Shown piece by piece: positions 1 to 7,444 of a stretch of 64,000 nt of DNA; the stretch's first letter is position 1, and the number at the start of each line of letters is the position of its first letter. Position numbers and translations under genes: made by a program. The notes beneath the pieces are model-generated. The model saw nothing but the letters and a program-made list of their open reading frames with translations. It was not told where the DNA came from and did not search any database. The stretch is from Mucilaginibacter sp. L3T2-6. GTDB taxonomy: Bacteria; Bacteroidota; Bacteroidia; Sphingobacteriales; Sphingobacteriaceae. The stretch spans positions 434,001-498,000 of the forward strand of contig NZ_JAUMKC010000001.1 of the NCBI RefSeq assembly GCF_030519355.1. The letters are read 5' to 3'.

Positions 1-348
1 ATAGGCTTGTGCTTCCCAGGGGCGGTAAAAGGCAGCGTTTATGCGGTCCTTATTGTTAGGGCGCTTCAACTGGTGTAAATGGCGGGCCTTCGCAAGTTTT
101 TCGATTTCTTTTATATCTATTTTGAAATCCTTAAACTTCTTCGACCTTTTTAGCTGCTCCAGTTCTTCTTTACTCAGCTTTTTAGGCGTCGGGTTTAAAT
201 TCGGGAGTGTGGGATAATGCTTGGAGGTTACAGTAATAGCCGCAGCCACTACGCTTGCCAGCAGCAGGATAATAATCGCGCGGCTAAGCCACTTAAAACG
301 GATCCATCTACTCGGGGTATCAGTTTGAAAAACCTGTTTATCGGCCAT
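1..348 (-). CDS. Membrane-anchored polysaccharide enzyme, N-terminal fragment
   Basis: The first 116 codons of a gene that runs off the left edge, starting at the ATG at 348. A polar start is followed by one strong membrane segment (about residues 23-42), a Lys/Glu-rich stretch and then INAAFYRPWEAQAY at the cut. That last motif resembles the start of the GH18-like domain in large bacteroidete proteins that join GH18, polysaccharide deacetylase and family 2 glycosyltransferase domains. The match is short, so the full architecture is an inference. The fragment is clearly coding: the frame is open to the edge and the codon use matches the neighbours. It could instead be any type II membrane protein with a similar anchor. 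Confidence 0.6.
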   Translation of the reverse strand, partial: MADKQVFQTDTPSRWIRFKWLSRAIIILLLASVVAAAITVTSKHYPTLPNLNPTPKKLSKEELEQLKRSKKFKDFKIDIKEIEKLAKARHLHQLKRPNNKDRINAAFYRPWEAQAY

Positions 349-407
349 TAAAATCTATCAAATAAATAATTTATACCTGCTAAAGGTATATAAATTGATT
401 TCCGCCG

Positions 408-569
408 TTATTTGGATAGTTTGTCCGGATTGATGGCAGAAAAATCGACACCGCATTTACAGTTAGTACCACAGCTTTTTTTTACAAACAGATTTTTATA
501 CATCAGCCTGCCTACATAAAAAACCGCTGCTACAAAAAGTATTGCTATTATAATCAACTGGATATTCAC
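408..569 (-). CDS. Small Cys-rich membrane protein (FeoB-associated type)
   Basis: A 53-residue protein starting with GTG. Residues 3-20 form one hydrophobic membrane segment (IQLIIIAILFVAAVFYVG). A basic stretch follows, then Cys33, Cys37 and Cys39 in the pattern CGTNCKCG. The layout matches the FeoB-associated Cys-rich membrane protein family, but no feoA or feoB lies nearby, so a role in iron handling is only family-based. The GTG is supported by a TAAATTTG box ending 4 bases upstream, which would give a leaderless transcript. No ATG is available in this frame. Confidence 0.65.
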   Translation of the reverse strand: MNIQLIIIAILFVAAVFYVGRLMYKNLFVKKSCGTNCKCGVDFSAINPDKLSK

Positions 570-573
570 GTCA

Positions 574-581
574 CAAATTTA
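574..581 (-). promoter_or_regulatory. Bacteroidete -7 box TAAATTTG
   Basis: An exact match to TAnnTTTG on the minus strand, with 4 bases between its G and the GTG at 569. The transcript should start at or next to the start codon. Confidence 0.6.
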
Positions 582-676
582 ATACAATTTATATATAACG
601 TAGACAAGCGAAATATGATTTGGTTTAAGATAGCTTCATAAATGAGATTTGTATGATGAGGCAGATGTTGTCGCCC

Positions 677-1909
677 TCATATTTGTCTCATACCGGATAT
701 ACTGGTTTCAAATTCCCCCTCACTCATAAACGCAATCGTACCGCCTACCCAGTCGAAATCTTTATTGTAGCGTACGCCTATCATTTTTCCGCGGCTTAAG
801 CGCGCGAGGTTGATGGCCAAGGTAGGTTTTTCATCGCCATCCGGCCAAAGGTATAGCAGTCGTATTTCAGCCTTTACACCGCCATCGGGCGCCTCTACTA
901 CTGGCTCGTAATTTACTTTTTCCTGCAGGATCCAGTTTTCCGGGTCTTTAATGTTTTTAATATCATCTTCTGTAACGTCGATGATTACACCCTGACCGGC
1001 AAAAGAAAATAATGGCTTAAGTACGTAATTGTCTAAATCGGCAGGTATTTCTTTAAGTTGATGAACGAACTGTGTTATAGGTACATACTCGCCTTGCAGG
1101 TACGGCATTGTAAATTTACTGATGCGGTAAAACCAGTTAGGATGGGTTATCCATTCCACATTTAGCGGCTGCCTTACATCAACCACCTTATCGAATATGC
1201 GGGCATCGGTTTCGATCTCATCAAATATCAGGCGGTTGTAAATGCGTTTGATACGCTGTTTTTTGCCATTATGTTGATAATAGAGATCGTCGCCATCTTG
1301 CTGCAGGTCGCTTAACTCAATAACGGGTGTGCCTATCAGTTTAAGTGTTTGAAAAAAATCGACATAGGTTTTTTGATGAAAGGCGTCGACATCCATTACC
1401 ACGACTTCTTCGGGGTTGCAATCGCCAACTATAGTTTTTCGCAGCAGTTCGATATAGTCATTCCTGTCAAGGCCATTGAAGTAAACGGTTTGGTTGCCAG
1501 GTATATCAAAGTTTGCACTAAATTCATCACTCATCTTTACCTGGAAGCCAAAAAGGGAAGGAAAGCCCTGCAACTCTATTAGTTTTGGCACTATATTGCC
1601 GGCTTCATCTTTACAAACGCCAAAATCAAGAGCGATAAAATGCGGATGGGCGTTTTCATTTGCTACACGCCATTTTTCAGGAATGGCACGTTCGGTTAGG
1701 TCTTTAAAGCCGGGTTGTAAAATGGTGGTGATAATATCTTCGCCGGCGGTAATCAATCTATCACGAAAATCGTCCGTTAAGAACACCGGTGTTTCCGCAA
1801 CGCGAAAGGGGATAGGACTGCTTAAACCTTCGCTCAATGCATTTAAAAAGCTTTGATACTTTTCGCCGGTGAAGCTTGCATTATATGTTTTACGGATGGA
1901 TGGGTTCAT
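677..1909 (-). CDS. ATP-grasp-like ligase of the amidoligase cluster
   Basis: A 410-residue protein with no signal peptide. The C-terminal third looks like an ATP-grasp core: LKPLFSFAGQGV (Lys298 plus a Gly-containing loop, as in the ATP-binding hairpin), WILQEKV (hinge strand), KAEIRLLYL and LARLSRGKMIGV. The N-terminal 290 residues match nothing I can name. ATP-grasp enzymes join a carboxylate to an amine through an acyl-phosphate. The substrates here are unknown. It is the last gene of a leftward cluster with a GCS2 ligase, a glutamine amidotransferase and a second ATP-grasp enzyme, which supports a ligase role. It is separated from the amidotransferase gene by 190 bases that can fold into hairpins, so its expression may differ from that of the rest. 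Confidence 0.65.
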   Translation of the reverse strand: MNPSIRKTYNASFTGEKYQSFLNALSEGLSSPIPFRVAETPVFLTDDFRDRLITAGEDIITTILQPGFKDLTERAIPEKWRVANENAHPHFIALDFGVCKDEAGNIVPKLIELQGFPSLFGFQVKMSDEFSANFDIPGNQTVYFNGLDRNDYIELLRKTIVGDCNPEEVVVMDVDAFHQKTYVDFFQTLKLIGTPVIELSDLQQDGDDLYYQHNGKKQRIKRIYNRLIFDEIETDARIFDKVVDVRQPLNVEWITHPNWFYRISKFTMPYLQGEYVPITQFVHQLKEIPADLDNYVLKPLFSFAGQGVIIDVTEDDIKNIKDPENWILQEKVNYEPVVEAPDGGVKAEIRLLYLWPDGDEKPTLAINLARLSRGKMIGVRYNKDFDWVGGTIAFMSEGEFETSISGMRQI

Positions 1910-1983
1910 TTCATGTTATAATTTACGTACGGGCCGAATTTGATTGCGGCCTCCGCAGAGATGCTTGGCGTTTCAATGCAGAT

Positions 1984-2060
1984 CACAAACTATTCAGCCA
2001 TCTATAGTTGTGGCGACCTGCCCGCCGGAGACCGGAGTACCGAGTCTCTACACCTCCGGT
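1984..2060. repeat. Two stem-loops in the operon spacer
   Basis: CACAAACTAT (1984-1993) pairs with ATAGTTGTG (2004-2012) with one bulge. ACCGGAG (2031-2037) pairs exactly with CTCCGGT (2054-2060). They fill the only wide gap inside an otherwise compact gene cluster. They may be an attenuator, a processing site or a decayed repeat. Confidence 0.4.
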
Positions 2061-2099
2061 TTGAAATCTTTTTTATCCCTCACATCCTCTAATCCGAGT

Positions 2100-2936
2100 T
2101 CAGGCCTCCTGCAAACTCCAAATTGCCTGGTCCAAAAAGTTGGGGATCATGGTATTTTGAGTGTACGTAATTTTATCCGGGTCATCCAGCCGTGTCAGCA
2201 TTTCGTTGTATTTTTCAATGCCGTGCTCAGATACTACCTCTTTCTTTTTCTCTTCTTTGAGCAGTAGGGATTTTACGCCTTTTGAGTCCGCTTCAGGATG
2301 AAACTGCGTCGAGAAAAAATAATCGCTAAAACGGATAGCCATCATTGCACGCGGCAAATCTACGTGCGGTCTTTCCTTCTCGATAGCCAGCAATTGCATG
2401 CCAAGTTCTTCGAAACGTTTTTCATCAGGGTTAATCACTTGCCAAAGTCTCGAATCAACCGTATAAAAAGGATCGGCCATGTTTTCAAACACCGGGTCGT
2501 GCTTACCGGCCTTGGTTTGGTGAACCGGCAAAACGCCGAATGAGGGCGACTTACGCATATTCACATGTCCCAACGCGTATTTACGACACATCAGCTGGAA
2601 AGAATGGCAAACAAAAAAGCCATATTTCTTTTGCGATGTGTTTGAGAAGTTATGATCTTCCAGCTTATCGATCAACTGGAAATATTTTTTCTCCCACTCG
2701 CTGCCTTCACTCTCCAGCGGGTCGCCGGGACCGCCGCTGGAAATATAAATGTCAAATTCTTTGCCCGGAACCTCAACTTTTTTGCGTACATCAAAAACCT
2801 GGTAGCTAAGGTTAAGGCCGTTTTTTACTTTGTATCTGTCTAATATCTCGCGGAAACCACGCATGCCCTCGTTCGCAATCCCATTATAAAAATCAAGTAT
2901 GGCGACTTTGATTTCCGGCTTATCTGAATTTGTCAT
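2100..2936 (-). CDS. Class I glutamine amidotransferase-like protein
   Basis: A 278-residue protein with the full triad of a class I glutamine amidotransferase: nucleophile Cys110 in FFVCHSFQLM, and His213 and Glu215 in STQFHPEAD. SSGGPGDP (residues 66-73) resembles the oxyanion loop. Such domains release ammonia from glutamine for a partner synthase. It ends with about 60 residues that carry a Lys/Glu-rich patch. It lies 7 bases downstream of the GCS2 ligase gene, so the two are probably translated together, and it may feed ammonia to one of the ligases in the cluster. No synthase domain is fused to it. Its true donor and acceptor are unknown. Confidence 0.8.
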   Translation of the reverse strand: MTNSDKPEIKVAILDFYNGIANEGMRGFREILDRYKVKNGLNLSYQVFDVRKKVEVPGKEFDIYISSGGPGDPLESEGSEWEKKYFQLIDKLEDHNFSNTSQKKYGFFVCHSFQLMCRKYALGHVNMRKSPSFGVLPVHQTKAGKHDPVFENMADPFYTVDSRLWQVINPDEKRFEELGMQLLAIEKERPHVDLPRAMMAIRFSDYFFSTQFHPEADSKGVKSLLLKEEKKKEVVSEHGIEKYNEMLTRLDDPDKITYTQNTMIPNFLDQAIWSLQEA

Positions 2937-2943
2937 TTTAGAA

Positions 2944-4041
2944 TTATACTCCCTTTAATGTTTGCGACGTAATGTAGTCGACAACATCGGCAAAGTTATT
3001 ATTTTGCTGGTAAACTGCTAACTGCCTGTCGGCGCCTGTGCCATGTTCCAGTATTTTATGCACGTAGTTTAAATCATCGCGGCAGCCCAAATCGTCAACC
3101 ACATCGTCAACAAAATCAAGCAACTCCAGTATCAGCGAACGTGTGTTTACTTCCATCTCTTTACCGAAATCAATCATTTTCCCATCAATGCCGTACCGGG
3201 CTGCGCGCCACTTGTTTTCGTTAATCAGCGCGCGGTTATAGCTGATAAACGACATATTTTGCTGCCTCAGCTTATACAATTTAGCACACAGGGCCTGAAA
3301 CAGTGCCACAAAGGTCATCGTTTCATCAATCAGCATCGGGCAATCACAAATGCGGAATTCAATGGTTTCGAAAAAAGGATGCACTCGTATATCCCACCAG
3401 ATTTTTTTGGCATTGTCGATACAATTGGTTTTTACCAGCAGTTTGATATAGTTGTCATATTCTTCGATGCTGCTAAAAAAATCAGGTATACCAGTGCGCG
3501 GAAACTTGTCAAATACCTTTGTACGGAACGATTTGAACCCTGTATTGCGGCCTTCCCAAAATGGAGAATTCGTCGACAGGGCATAAACGTGCGGCAAAAA
3601 ATAACGCACCTGGTTGGCGATGTGTATTGCCATTTCGCGGGACTGGATGCCCACATGTACGTGTAAACCGAAAATGAGGTTAGAGCGGGCGGCTTCCTGC
3701 ATTTCATCCACTATCTCAAAATACCGCGGATGATCAGTGATCAACTGATGCTGCCAGTGGGAAAAAGGGTGAGTGCCTGCGGCGCCGATACGGAGGCCAA
3801 TGTCGCCGGCCAACTGTGCTACCGTACCGCGCAGTTTAGTTACCTCTTTGCGGGCCTCGGCGGTGTTATGGCAAATATGTGTGCCTACCTCAACCACTGC
3901 CTGGTGCATTTCGGCTTTTACCTGGTCTTCATGTATTTTTTGGGCGGCATCGACAATTTTTTGTTCATGAGATCTTAATTCCCTGCTCACAGGGTCAACC
4001 ACCATGAATTCTTCTTCTACACCTAAGGTGAATTCGTTCAT
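2944..4041 (-). CDS. Carboxylate-amine ligase, GCS2/YbdK family
   Basis: A 365-residue protein beginning MNEFTLGVEEEFMVVDP, the hallmark of the YbdK-type GCS2 family, with LHVHVGIQ and FRICDCPM as further conserved blocks. The family folds like glutamine synthetase and uses ATP to join an amino acid carboxylate to an amine. YbdK itself has weak glutamate-cysteine ligase activity in vitro. Here the enzyme sits between a glutamine amidotransferase gene and an ATP-grasp gene rather than next to a glutathione synthetase, so a product other than glutathione is likely. The length is normal for the family and the acidic metal-binding start is intact. Confidence 0.88.
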   Translation of the reverse strand: MNEFTLGVEEEFMVVDPVSRELRSHEQKIVDAAQKIHEDQVKAEMHQAVVEVGTHICHNTAEARKEVTKLRGTVAQLAGDIGLRIGAAGTHPFSHWQHQLITDHPRYFEIVDEMQEAARSNLIFGLHVHVGIQSREMAIHIANQVRYFLPHVYALSTNSPFWEGRNTGFKSFRTKVFDKFPRTGIPDFFSSIEEYDNYIKLLVKTNCIDNAKKIWWDIRVHPFFETIEFRICDCPMLIDETMTFVALFQALCAKLYKLRQQNMSFISYNRALINENKWRAARYGIDGKMIDFGKEMEVNTRSLILELLDFVDDVVDDLGCRDDLNYVHKILEHGTGADRQLAVYQQNNNFADVVDYITSQTLKGV

Positions 4042-4064
4042 AATTTAGGTTGTATTATTCGTTT

Positions 4065-4478
4065 TTATTGTTGTTCAGATTTTTCACGAATATATTTACT
4101 TGAAAAGCCGCCAACTTTAGTGCACGTAAGAAAATCTTCTAAAATCCAATCCTCGACGTCATCAGGTTTCACAACCACGTCATCGCCATACTTAAGCTGT
4201 TTAACAGTATTAGGCTTATTAGCCAATTTACCGTGAAAACTTCCGTTTTTAAAGTCAAAAATCTGTACCCACATATGCTCAGAATGCCCGTTTTCTATGA
4301 AGTTAGCTTTTACAGCATATCTGAAAAGGTCTTCCTGTGCTCCGTTTTCTTCTATAAAGCCAATCAGGTAAGGTAACTCTTCCTGCGCTTTTTCTTTCAT
4401 TTCTGATAAAAAGCCGTCTCCGGACGGAACAGATGCGACAACCGAAGGTGCAGGTTTCTTCTTTAAAAAATTAAACAT
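4065..4478 (-). CDS. DUF2314 domain protein
   Basis: A 137-residue soluble protein. The C-terminal 75 residues match DUF2314: HMWVQIFDFKNGSFHGKLAN, then KYGDDVVVKPDDVEDWI. The N-terminus (FLKKKPAPSVVASVPSGDG) is a short basic/proline linker. The domain has no established biochemical role. It is placed between the ATP-grasp and GCS2 genes, 23 and 53 bases from them and in the same direction. It could be an accessory or scaffold subunit of the pathway, but that is inference from position only. Confidence 0.75.
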   Translation of the reverse strand: MFNFLKKKPAPSVVASVPSGDGFLSEMKEKAQEELPYLIGFIEENGAQEDLFRYAVKANFIENGHSEHMWVQIFDFKNGSFHGKLANKPNTVKQLKYGDDVVVKPDDVEDWILEDFLTCTKVGGFSSKYIREKSEQQ

Positions 4479-4531
4479 AGTAATTGCGCGAAGTTATGGA
4501 CGGATATCAAAATCATTTGTTAAAGCTATCC

Positions 4532-5617
4532 TTACTTTTTGGTTGTTCTTTTTGGTTTTGCCGGACCGGTGATGATGGTACCCTCATCAGTAATCGGGTG
4601 GTCTACCCGGCCGGTAGCTGCTTCTTTTTTATCAGCTTTCTTTTCAACTTTTTTTTCTGACGATAACAGTTGTTCCCTGGCTGCACTCGTTTTTACATAC
4701 TCTCCCCAGGTAAGGTTGTCCATATCATCTTTTTGTTTTTTAGCACGCTCAATAGCGTAATCAGCGGCAGTTTCAACAACCCACTCAAAGTTATCCTGGC
4801 CAACGCTGGTTACCTCCGCATCAGGAGCAGGGTTGCAAAAGTCTATTGCGTAGGGTACGCCATTGCGCACAGCAAACTCGACGGTGTTAAAGTCGTAGCC
4901 GAGATACTTATTAAGTTTAATTACATAATTCTTAACTGTGTCGAGTAACTTTTTAGCTGCCGGAGCTTTACCATGTTCATAACGCAAATGATGGGGGTTG
5001 CGCGGCTCGTACTGCATAATGCGCACGTGTTTGCCGCCAATGCAATAGCAGCGAAAATAGTCTTCAAAAATAATCTCTTCCTGCAGCATCATTACATATT
5101 GTTTAGTGCGCCCATACTTATCCCACATCTCATCCAGGTTATTAATCTGGTAAACTTCTTTCCATCCCCCACCGTCAAAAGGTTTCATATAGGCGGGGAA
5201 ACCCACATAATTAAATATTGCTTCCCAGTCGAGCGGGTAAGCCAGGTTGCGGAATGATTGGTCGGTCGTATCATCCGGTAATTCCTTTGACGGCAGAATG
5301 ACGGTTTTTGGCACCGGGACACCAATTTTTACCGCCAACGCATTGTTAAAGAACTTTTCATCTGCGCTCCACCAGAAAGGATTATTGATCACCGCGGTAC
5401 CGCAAATGGCCGCATTTTTCAGCGTTGCGCGGTAAAAAGGCACATCCTGCGATATACGGTCGATAATCACTGCATAATCCAGCGGCTCGGCCTGCATAAC
5501 CTTGTCGATGCGGACAAACTCCGCGCTTATATTTTTTTCGGCCTTTTGATTTACGCGTTCAACAAAAGCCTCCGGAAATGATTTTTCCTGTCCGAATAAG
5601 ATGCCTATTTTTTTCAT
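4532..5617 (-). CDS. ATP-grasp ligase (RimK-like) with Lys-rich tail
   Basis: A 361-residue protein. Residues 100-290 hold an ATP-grasp domain: GFPAYMKPFDGGGWKEV (Lys145 and the Gly loop), YVMMLQEEI (adenine hinge) and VPYAIDFCNPAPD (Asp259, Asn262, metal binding). It should activate a carboxylate with ATP and join it to an amine. Residues 321-361 are a separate tail of low complexity with ten Lys and no predicted fold, ending RTTKK. It follows the esterase gene by 100 bases and precedes DUF2314 by 53. The substrate cannot be read from sequence. Confidence 0.85.
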   Translation of the reverse strand: MKKIGILFGQEKSFPEAFVERVNQKAEKNISAEFVRIDKVMQAEPLDYAVIIDRISQDVPFYRATLKNAAICGTAVINNPFWWSADEKFFNNALAVKIGVPVPKTVILPSKELPDDTTDQSFRNLAYPLDWEAIFNYVGFPAYMKPFDGGGWKEVYQINNLDEMWDKYGRTKQYVMMLQEEIIFEDYFRCYCIGGKHVRIMQYEPRNPHHLRYEHGKAPAAKKLLDTVKNYVIKLNKYLGYDFNTVEFAVRNGVPYAIDFCNPAPDAEVTSVGQDNFEWVVETAADYAIERAKKQKDDMDNLTWGEYVKTSAAREQLLSSEKKVEKKADKKEAATGRVDHPITDEGTIITGPAKPKRTTKK

Positions 5618-5717
5618 GGGTGGTGGTATTAGTTTACAGTTGCCGGTTTGCAGTGGGCAGCCCGGTTGCGGTTTCGATATATGTTATGTGTCAATTCAAT
5701 AATCTCAAATCTCGTAC

Positions 5718-6425
5718 CTACCTGATTGTCGACAGGTAATGCGGAAACATCTCCTTCCAAACCGGCCAATCATGACTGGCAAACGGGCGTACGTCCAACC
5801 AATGACTAATATGTTTTTGGTTCAAAATGTTTGATAGTCTGTTATTATCGTCGCGACAAATGTCATGCTCCGCCGTGCCTAAAATAATATTCATATGCCA
5901 CAAGCCGGATTGGTTGCTGCCGGGCAAATAATCTACAGGGTTGTTATAAAACACATCGTCACTGTAAACGCCATCCATAAATTGCTTAATATCGAAAGCG
6001 CCGCTCATGCTGAACAGGTTACCCACCTTTTCCGGGTGTTTCAAGGCAAAATTGGCTGCATGGTATCCGCCAAAGCTGCAGCCCGCAGTCGCTATCCTGC
6101 TTGCCCCGGTTTCTTGCATAGCCCACGGAGCCAGTTCATCGTTCAGCATTTTATCATACCAGTTGTAACGGCTGGCACGTTCAAGCGGATGGATGCTCTT
6201 GTTGTACCAGGTAAGCCAGTCGAAACTGTCAGGGCAATAAATTTTTACCAGCCCTTCGTCAATAAACCACCGGGCGCTCTCTATAAGTCCTTCATCTTTG
6301 TTCTGAAAATATCTTCCCTGTGATGTTGGAAACAATATGATGGGGTAACCCCGGTCGCCAAAAACCAGCATTTCTACATCTGTCCCCAGGTTTTGGGAAT
6401 ACCAGCGGTGATATTTTTCAACCAA
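5718..6425 (-). CDS. Esterase-family alpha/beta hydrolase
   Basis: A 235-residue cytoplasmic alpha/beta hydrolase of the esterase D-like group. The nucleophile Ser sits in AGCSFGGYHAA, the acid is probably in GTAEHDICRD and the His is in FASHDWPVW. The family start (EKYHRWYSQNLGTDVEML) is complete. The start codon is TTG at 6425, because no ATG or GTG lies upstream in frame before the divergent promoter region. It is the first gene of the leftward amidoligase cluster. It could hydrolyse an ester or amide in that pathway, or act as an acyltransferase. Members of this family are often found near ATP-grasp and GCS2 genes. Confidence 0.8.
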   Translation of the reverse strand: MVEKYHRWYSQNLGTDVEMLVFGDRGYPIILFPTSQGRYFQNKDEGLIESARWFIDEGLVKIYCPDSFDWLTWYNKSIHPLERASRYNWYDKMLNDELAPWAMQETGASRIATAGCSFGGYHAANFALKHPEKVGNLFSMSGAFDIKQFMDGVYSDDVFYNNPVDYLPGSNQSGLWHMNIILGTAEHDICRDDNNRLSNILNQKHISHWLDVRPFASHDWPVWKEMFPHYLSTIR

Positions 6426-6570
6426 AATGTTTGCGTTTTTTGTGAATGTAAGGTAGAAAATTTAATTCAAAAATTTAATGATTAGCCGATCGGAAAATTT
6501 TAGAAAACGATTAATTATCAAATCAATATCATCAAATTTTCAAATTGCCGCATCTTCAAATTCAATTCTG

Positions 6571-6578
6571 TATTTTTG
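6571..6578 (+). promoter_or_regulatory. Bacteroidete -7 box TATTTTTG
   Basis: An exact TAnnTTTG match 22 bases before the ATG at 6601. A TTG at 6545-6547 may be the -33 element. The preceding A/T-rich stretch (6500-6560) also resembles part of the dispersed repeat described at 25.9 kb. Confidence 0.5.
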
Positions 6579-6600
6579 CCGCCTTATTAATTGAATAGAG

Positions 6601-7416
6601 ATGTACGCGAGCTGGCAGGAGATGGAGATTGCTATCACTGAAACAAATATTACCCTTAAATCAGATGTGCTGAAGCGCGATGTAGTATGCACATTATTAA
6701 TGCCGGATGATAACGATATAACCGAGCCCCTTAATTTATTATTACTGAACGATGGTCAGGAGCTCGAAGCCATACATTTAAAGGATACTCTGGCTGAGCT
6801 CAACAACTATGGCCGTATCAGACCCGTGGTGGTTGTGGCGGTACATGCCGGGGAAGAACGCCTGCAGGAATATGGCACCGCCGGCAAGCCTGATTTTAAA
6901 AAGCGCGGCGCAAAAGCTGGCCTTTACACCGGGTTTATAAAACAAGAATTGCTGCCAGGTATCACTAAACTAACCGGGATAGAAAAATTTAACTCAACGG
7001 TTTACGCAGGTTTTTCTTTAGGGGGATTGTCTGCTTTAGATATTGCCTGGAATAACCCCGGGTTGTTTAATAAAGTGGGCGTTTTCTCCGGCTCGTTTTG
7101 GTGGAGGAGCAAAGACCTGGCAAAAGGTTACACCGACGGCGACCGCATTATGCACGACATCGTAAAAAACACGCCAGTAAAACCCGATATCAAAATCTGG
7201 CTGCAGACCGGTACCAAAGACGAAACCAGCGACCGCAACAAAAACGGTATCATCGACTCTATAGATGATACCATAGACCTGATAAAGGAATTAGAAGGTA
7301 AAGGCTTTACCCGTCCGGAAGATATTCAATACATGGAGATGGTAGGCGGCGGCCATAATACAGAAACGTGGGCTAAAGCTATGCCAAAGTTTTTAGCGTG
7401 GGCGTTTGGGAGGTAA
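6601..7416 (+). CDS. Alpha/beta hydrolase (Fes/IroE-type esterase)
   Basis: A 271-residue hydrolase of the putative esterase family that includes enterochelin esterases. Ser is in VYAGFSLGGLSAL, His in GGGHNTETWAKAMP, and an acidic loop reads KDETSDRNKNGIID, which looks like a calcium loop. There is no signal peptide, so it should act in the cytoplasm. It reads away from the amidoligase cluster and shares the 175-base promoter region with it, so it may belong to the same pathway as a processing or release enzyme. An internal ATG at 6622 is an alternative start (MEIAITETN). Confidence 0.8.
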   Translation: MYASWQEMEIAITETNITLKSDVLKRDVVCTLLMPDDNDITEPLNLLLLNDGQELEAIHLKDTLAELNNYGRIRPVVVVAVHAGEERLQEYGTAGKPDFKKRGAKAGLYTGFIKQELLPGITKLTGIEKFNSTVYAGFSLGGLSALDIAWNNPGLFNKVGVFSGSFWWRSKDLAKGYTDGDRIMHDIVKNTPVKPDIKIWLQTGTKDETSDRNKNGIIDSIDDTIDLIKELEGKGFTRPEDIQYMEMVGGGHNTETWAKAMPKFLAWAFGR

Positions 7417-7432
7417 GTTGCCGCCATATTCA

Positions 7433-7440
7433 TATATTTG
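7433..7440 (+). promoter_or_regulatory. Bacteroidete -7 box TATATTTG
   Basis: An exact TAnnTTTG box with 4 bases between it and the ATG at 7445. A TTTG at 7405-7408 may be the -33 element, placed inside the end of the upstream gene. It suggests a leaderless Nudix transcript. Confidence 0.6.
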
Positions 7441-7444
7441 AAGG

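Noticed and set aside
1944..2267. 107-codon plus-strand frame across the cluster spacer, considered as a precursor peptide
   Set aside because: Half of it is antisense to the amidotransferase gene, and it has no leader or repeated core as expected for a modified peptide.
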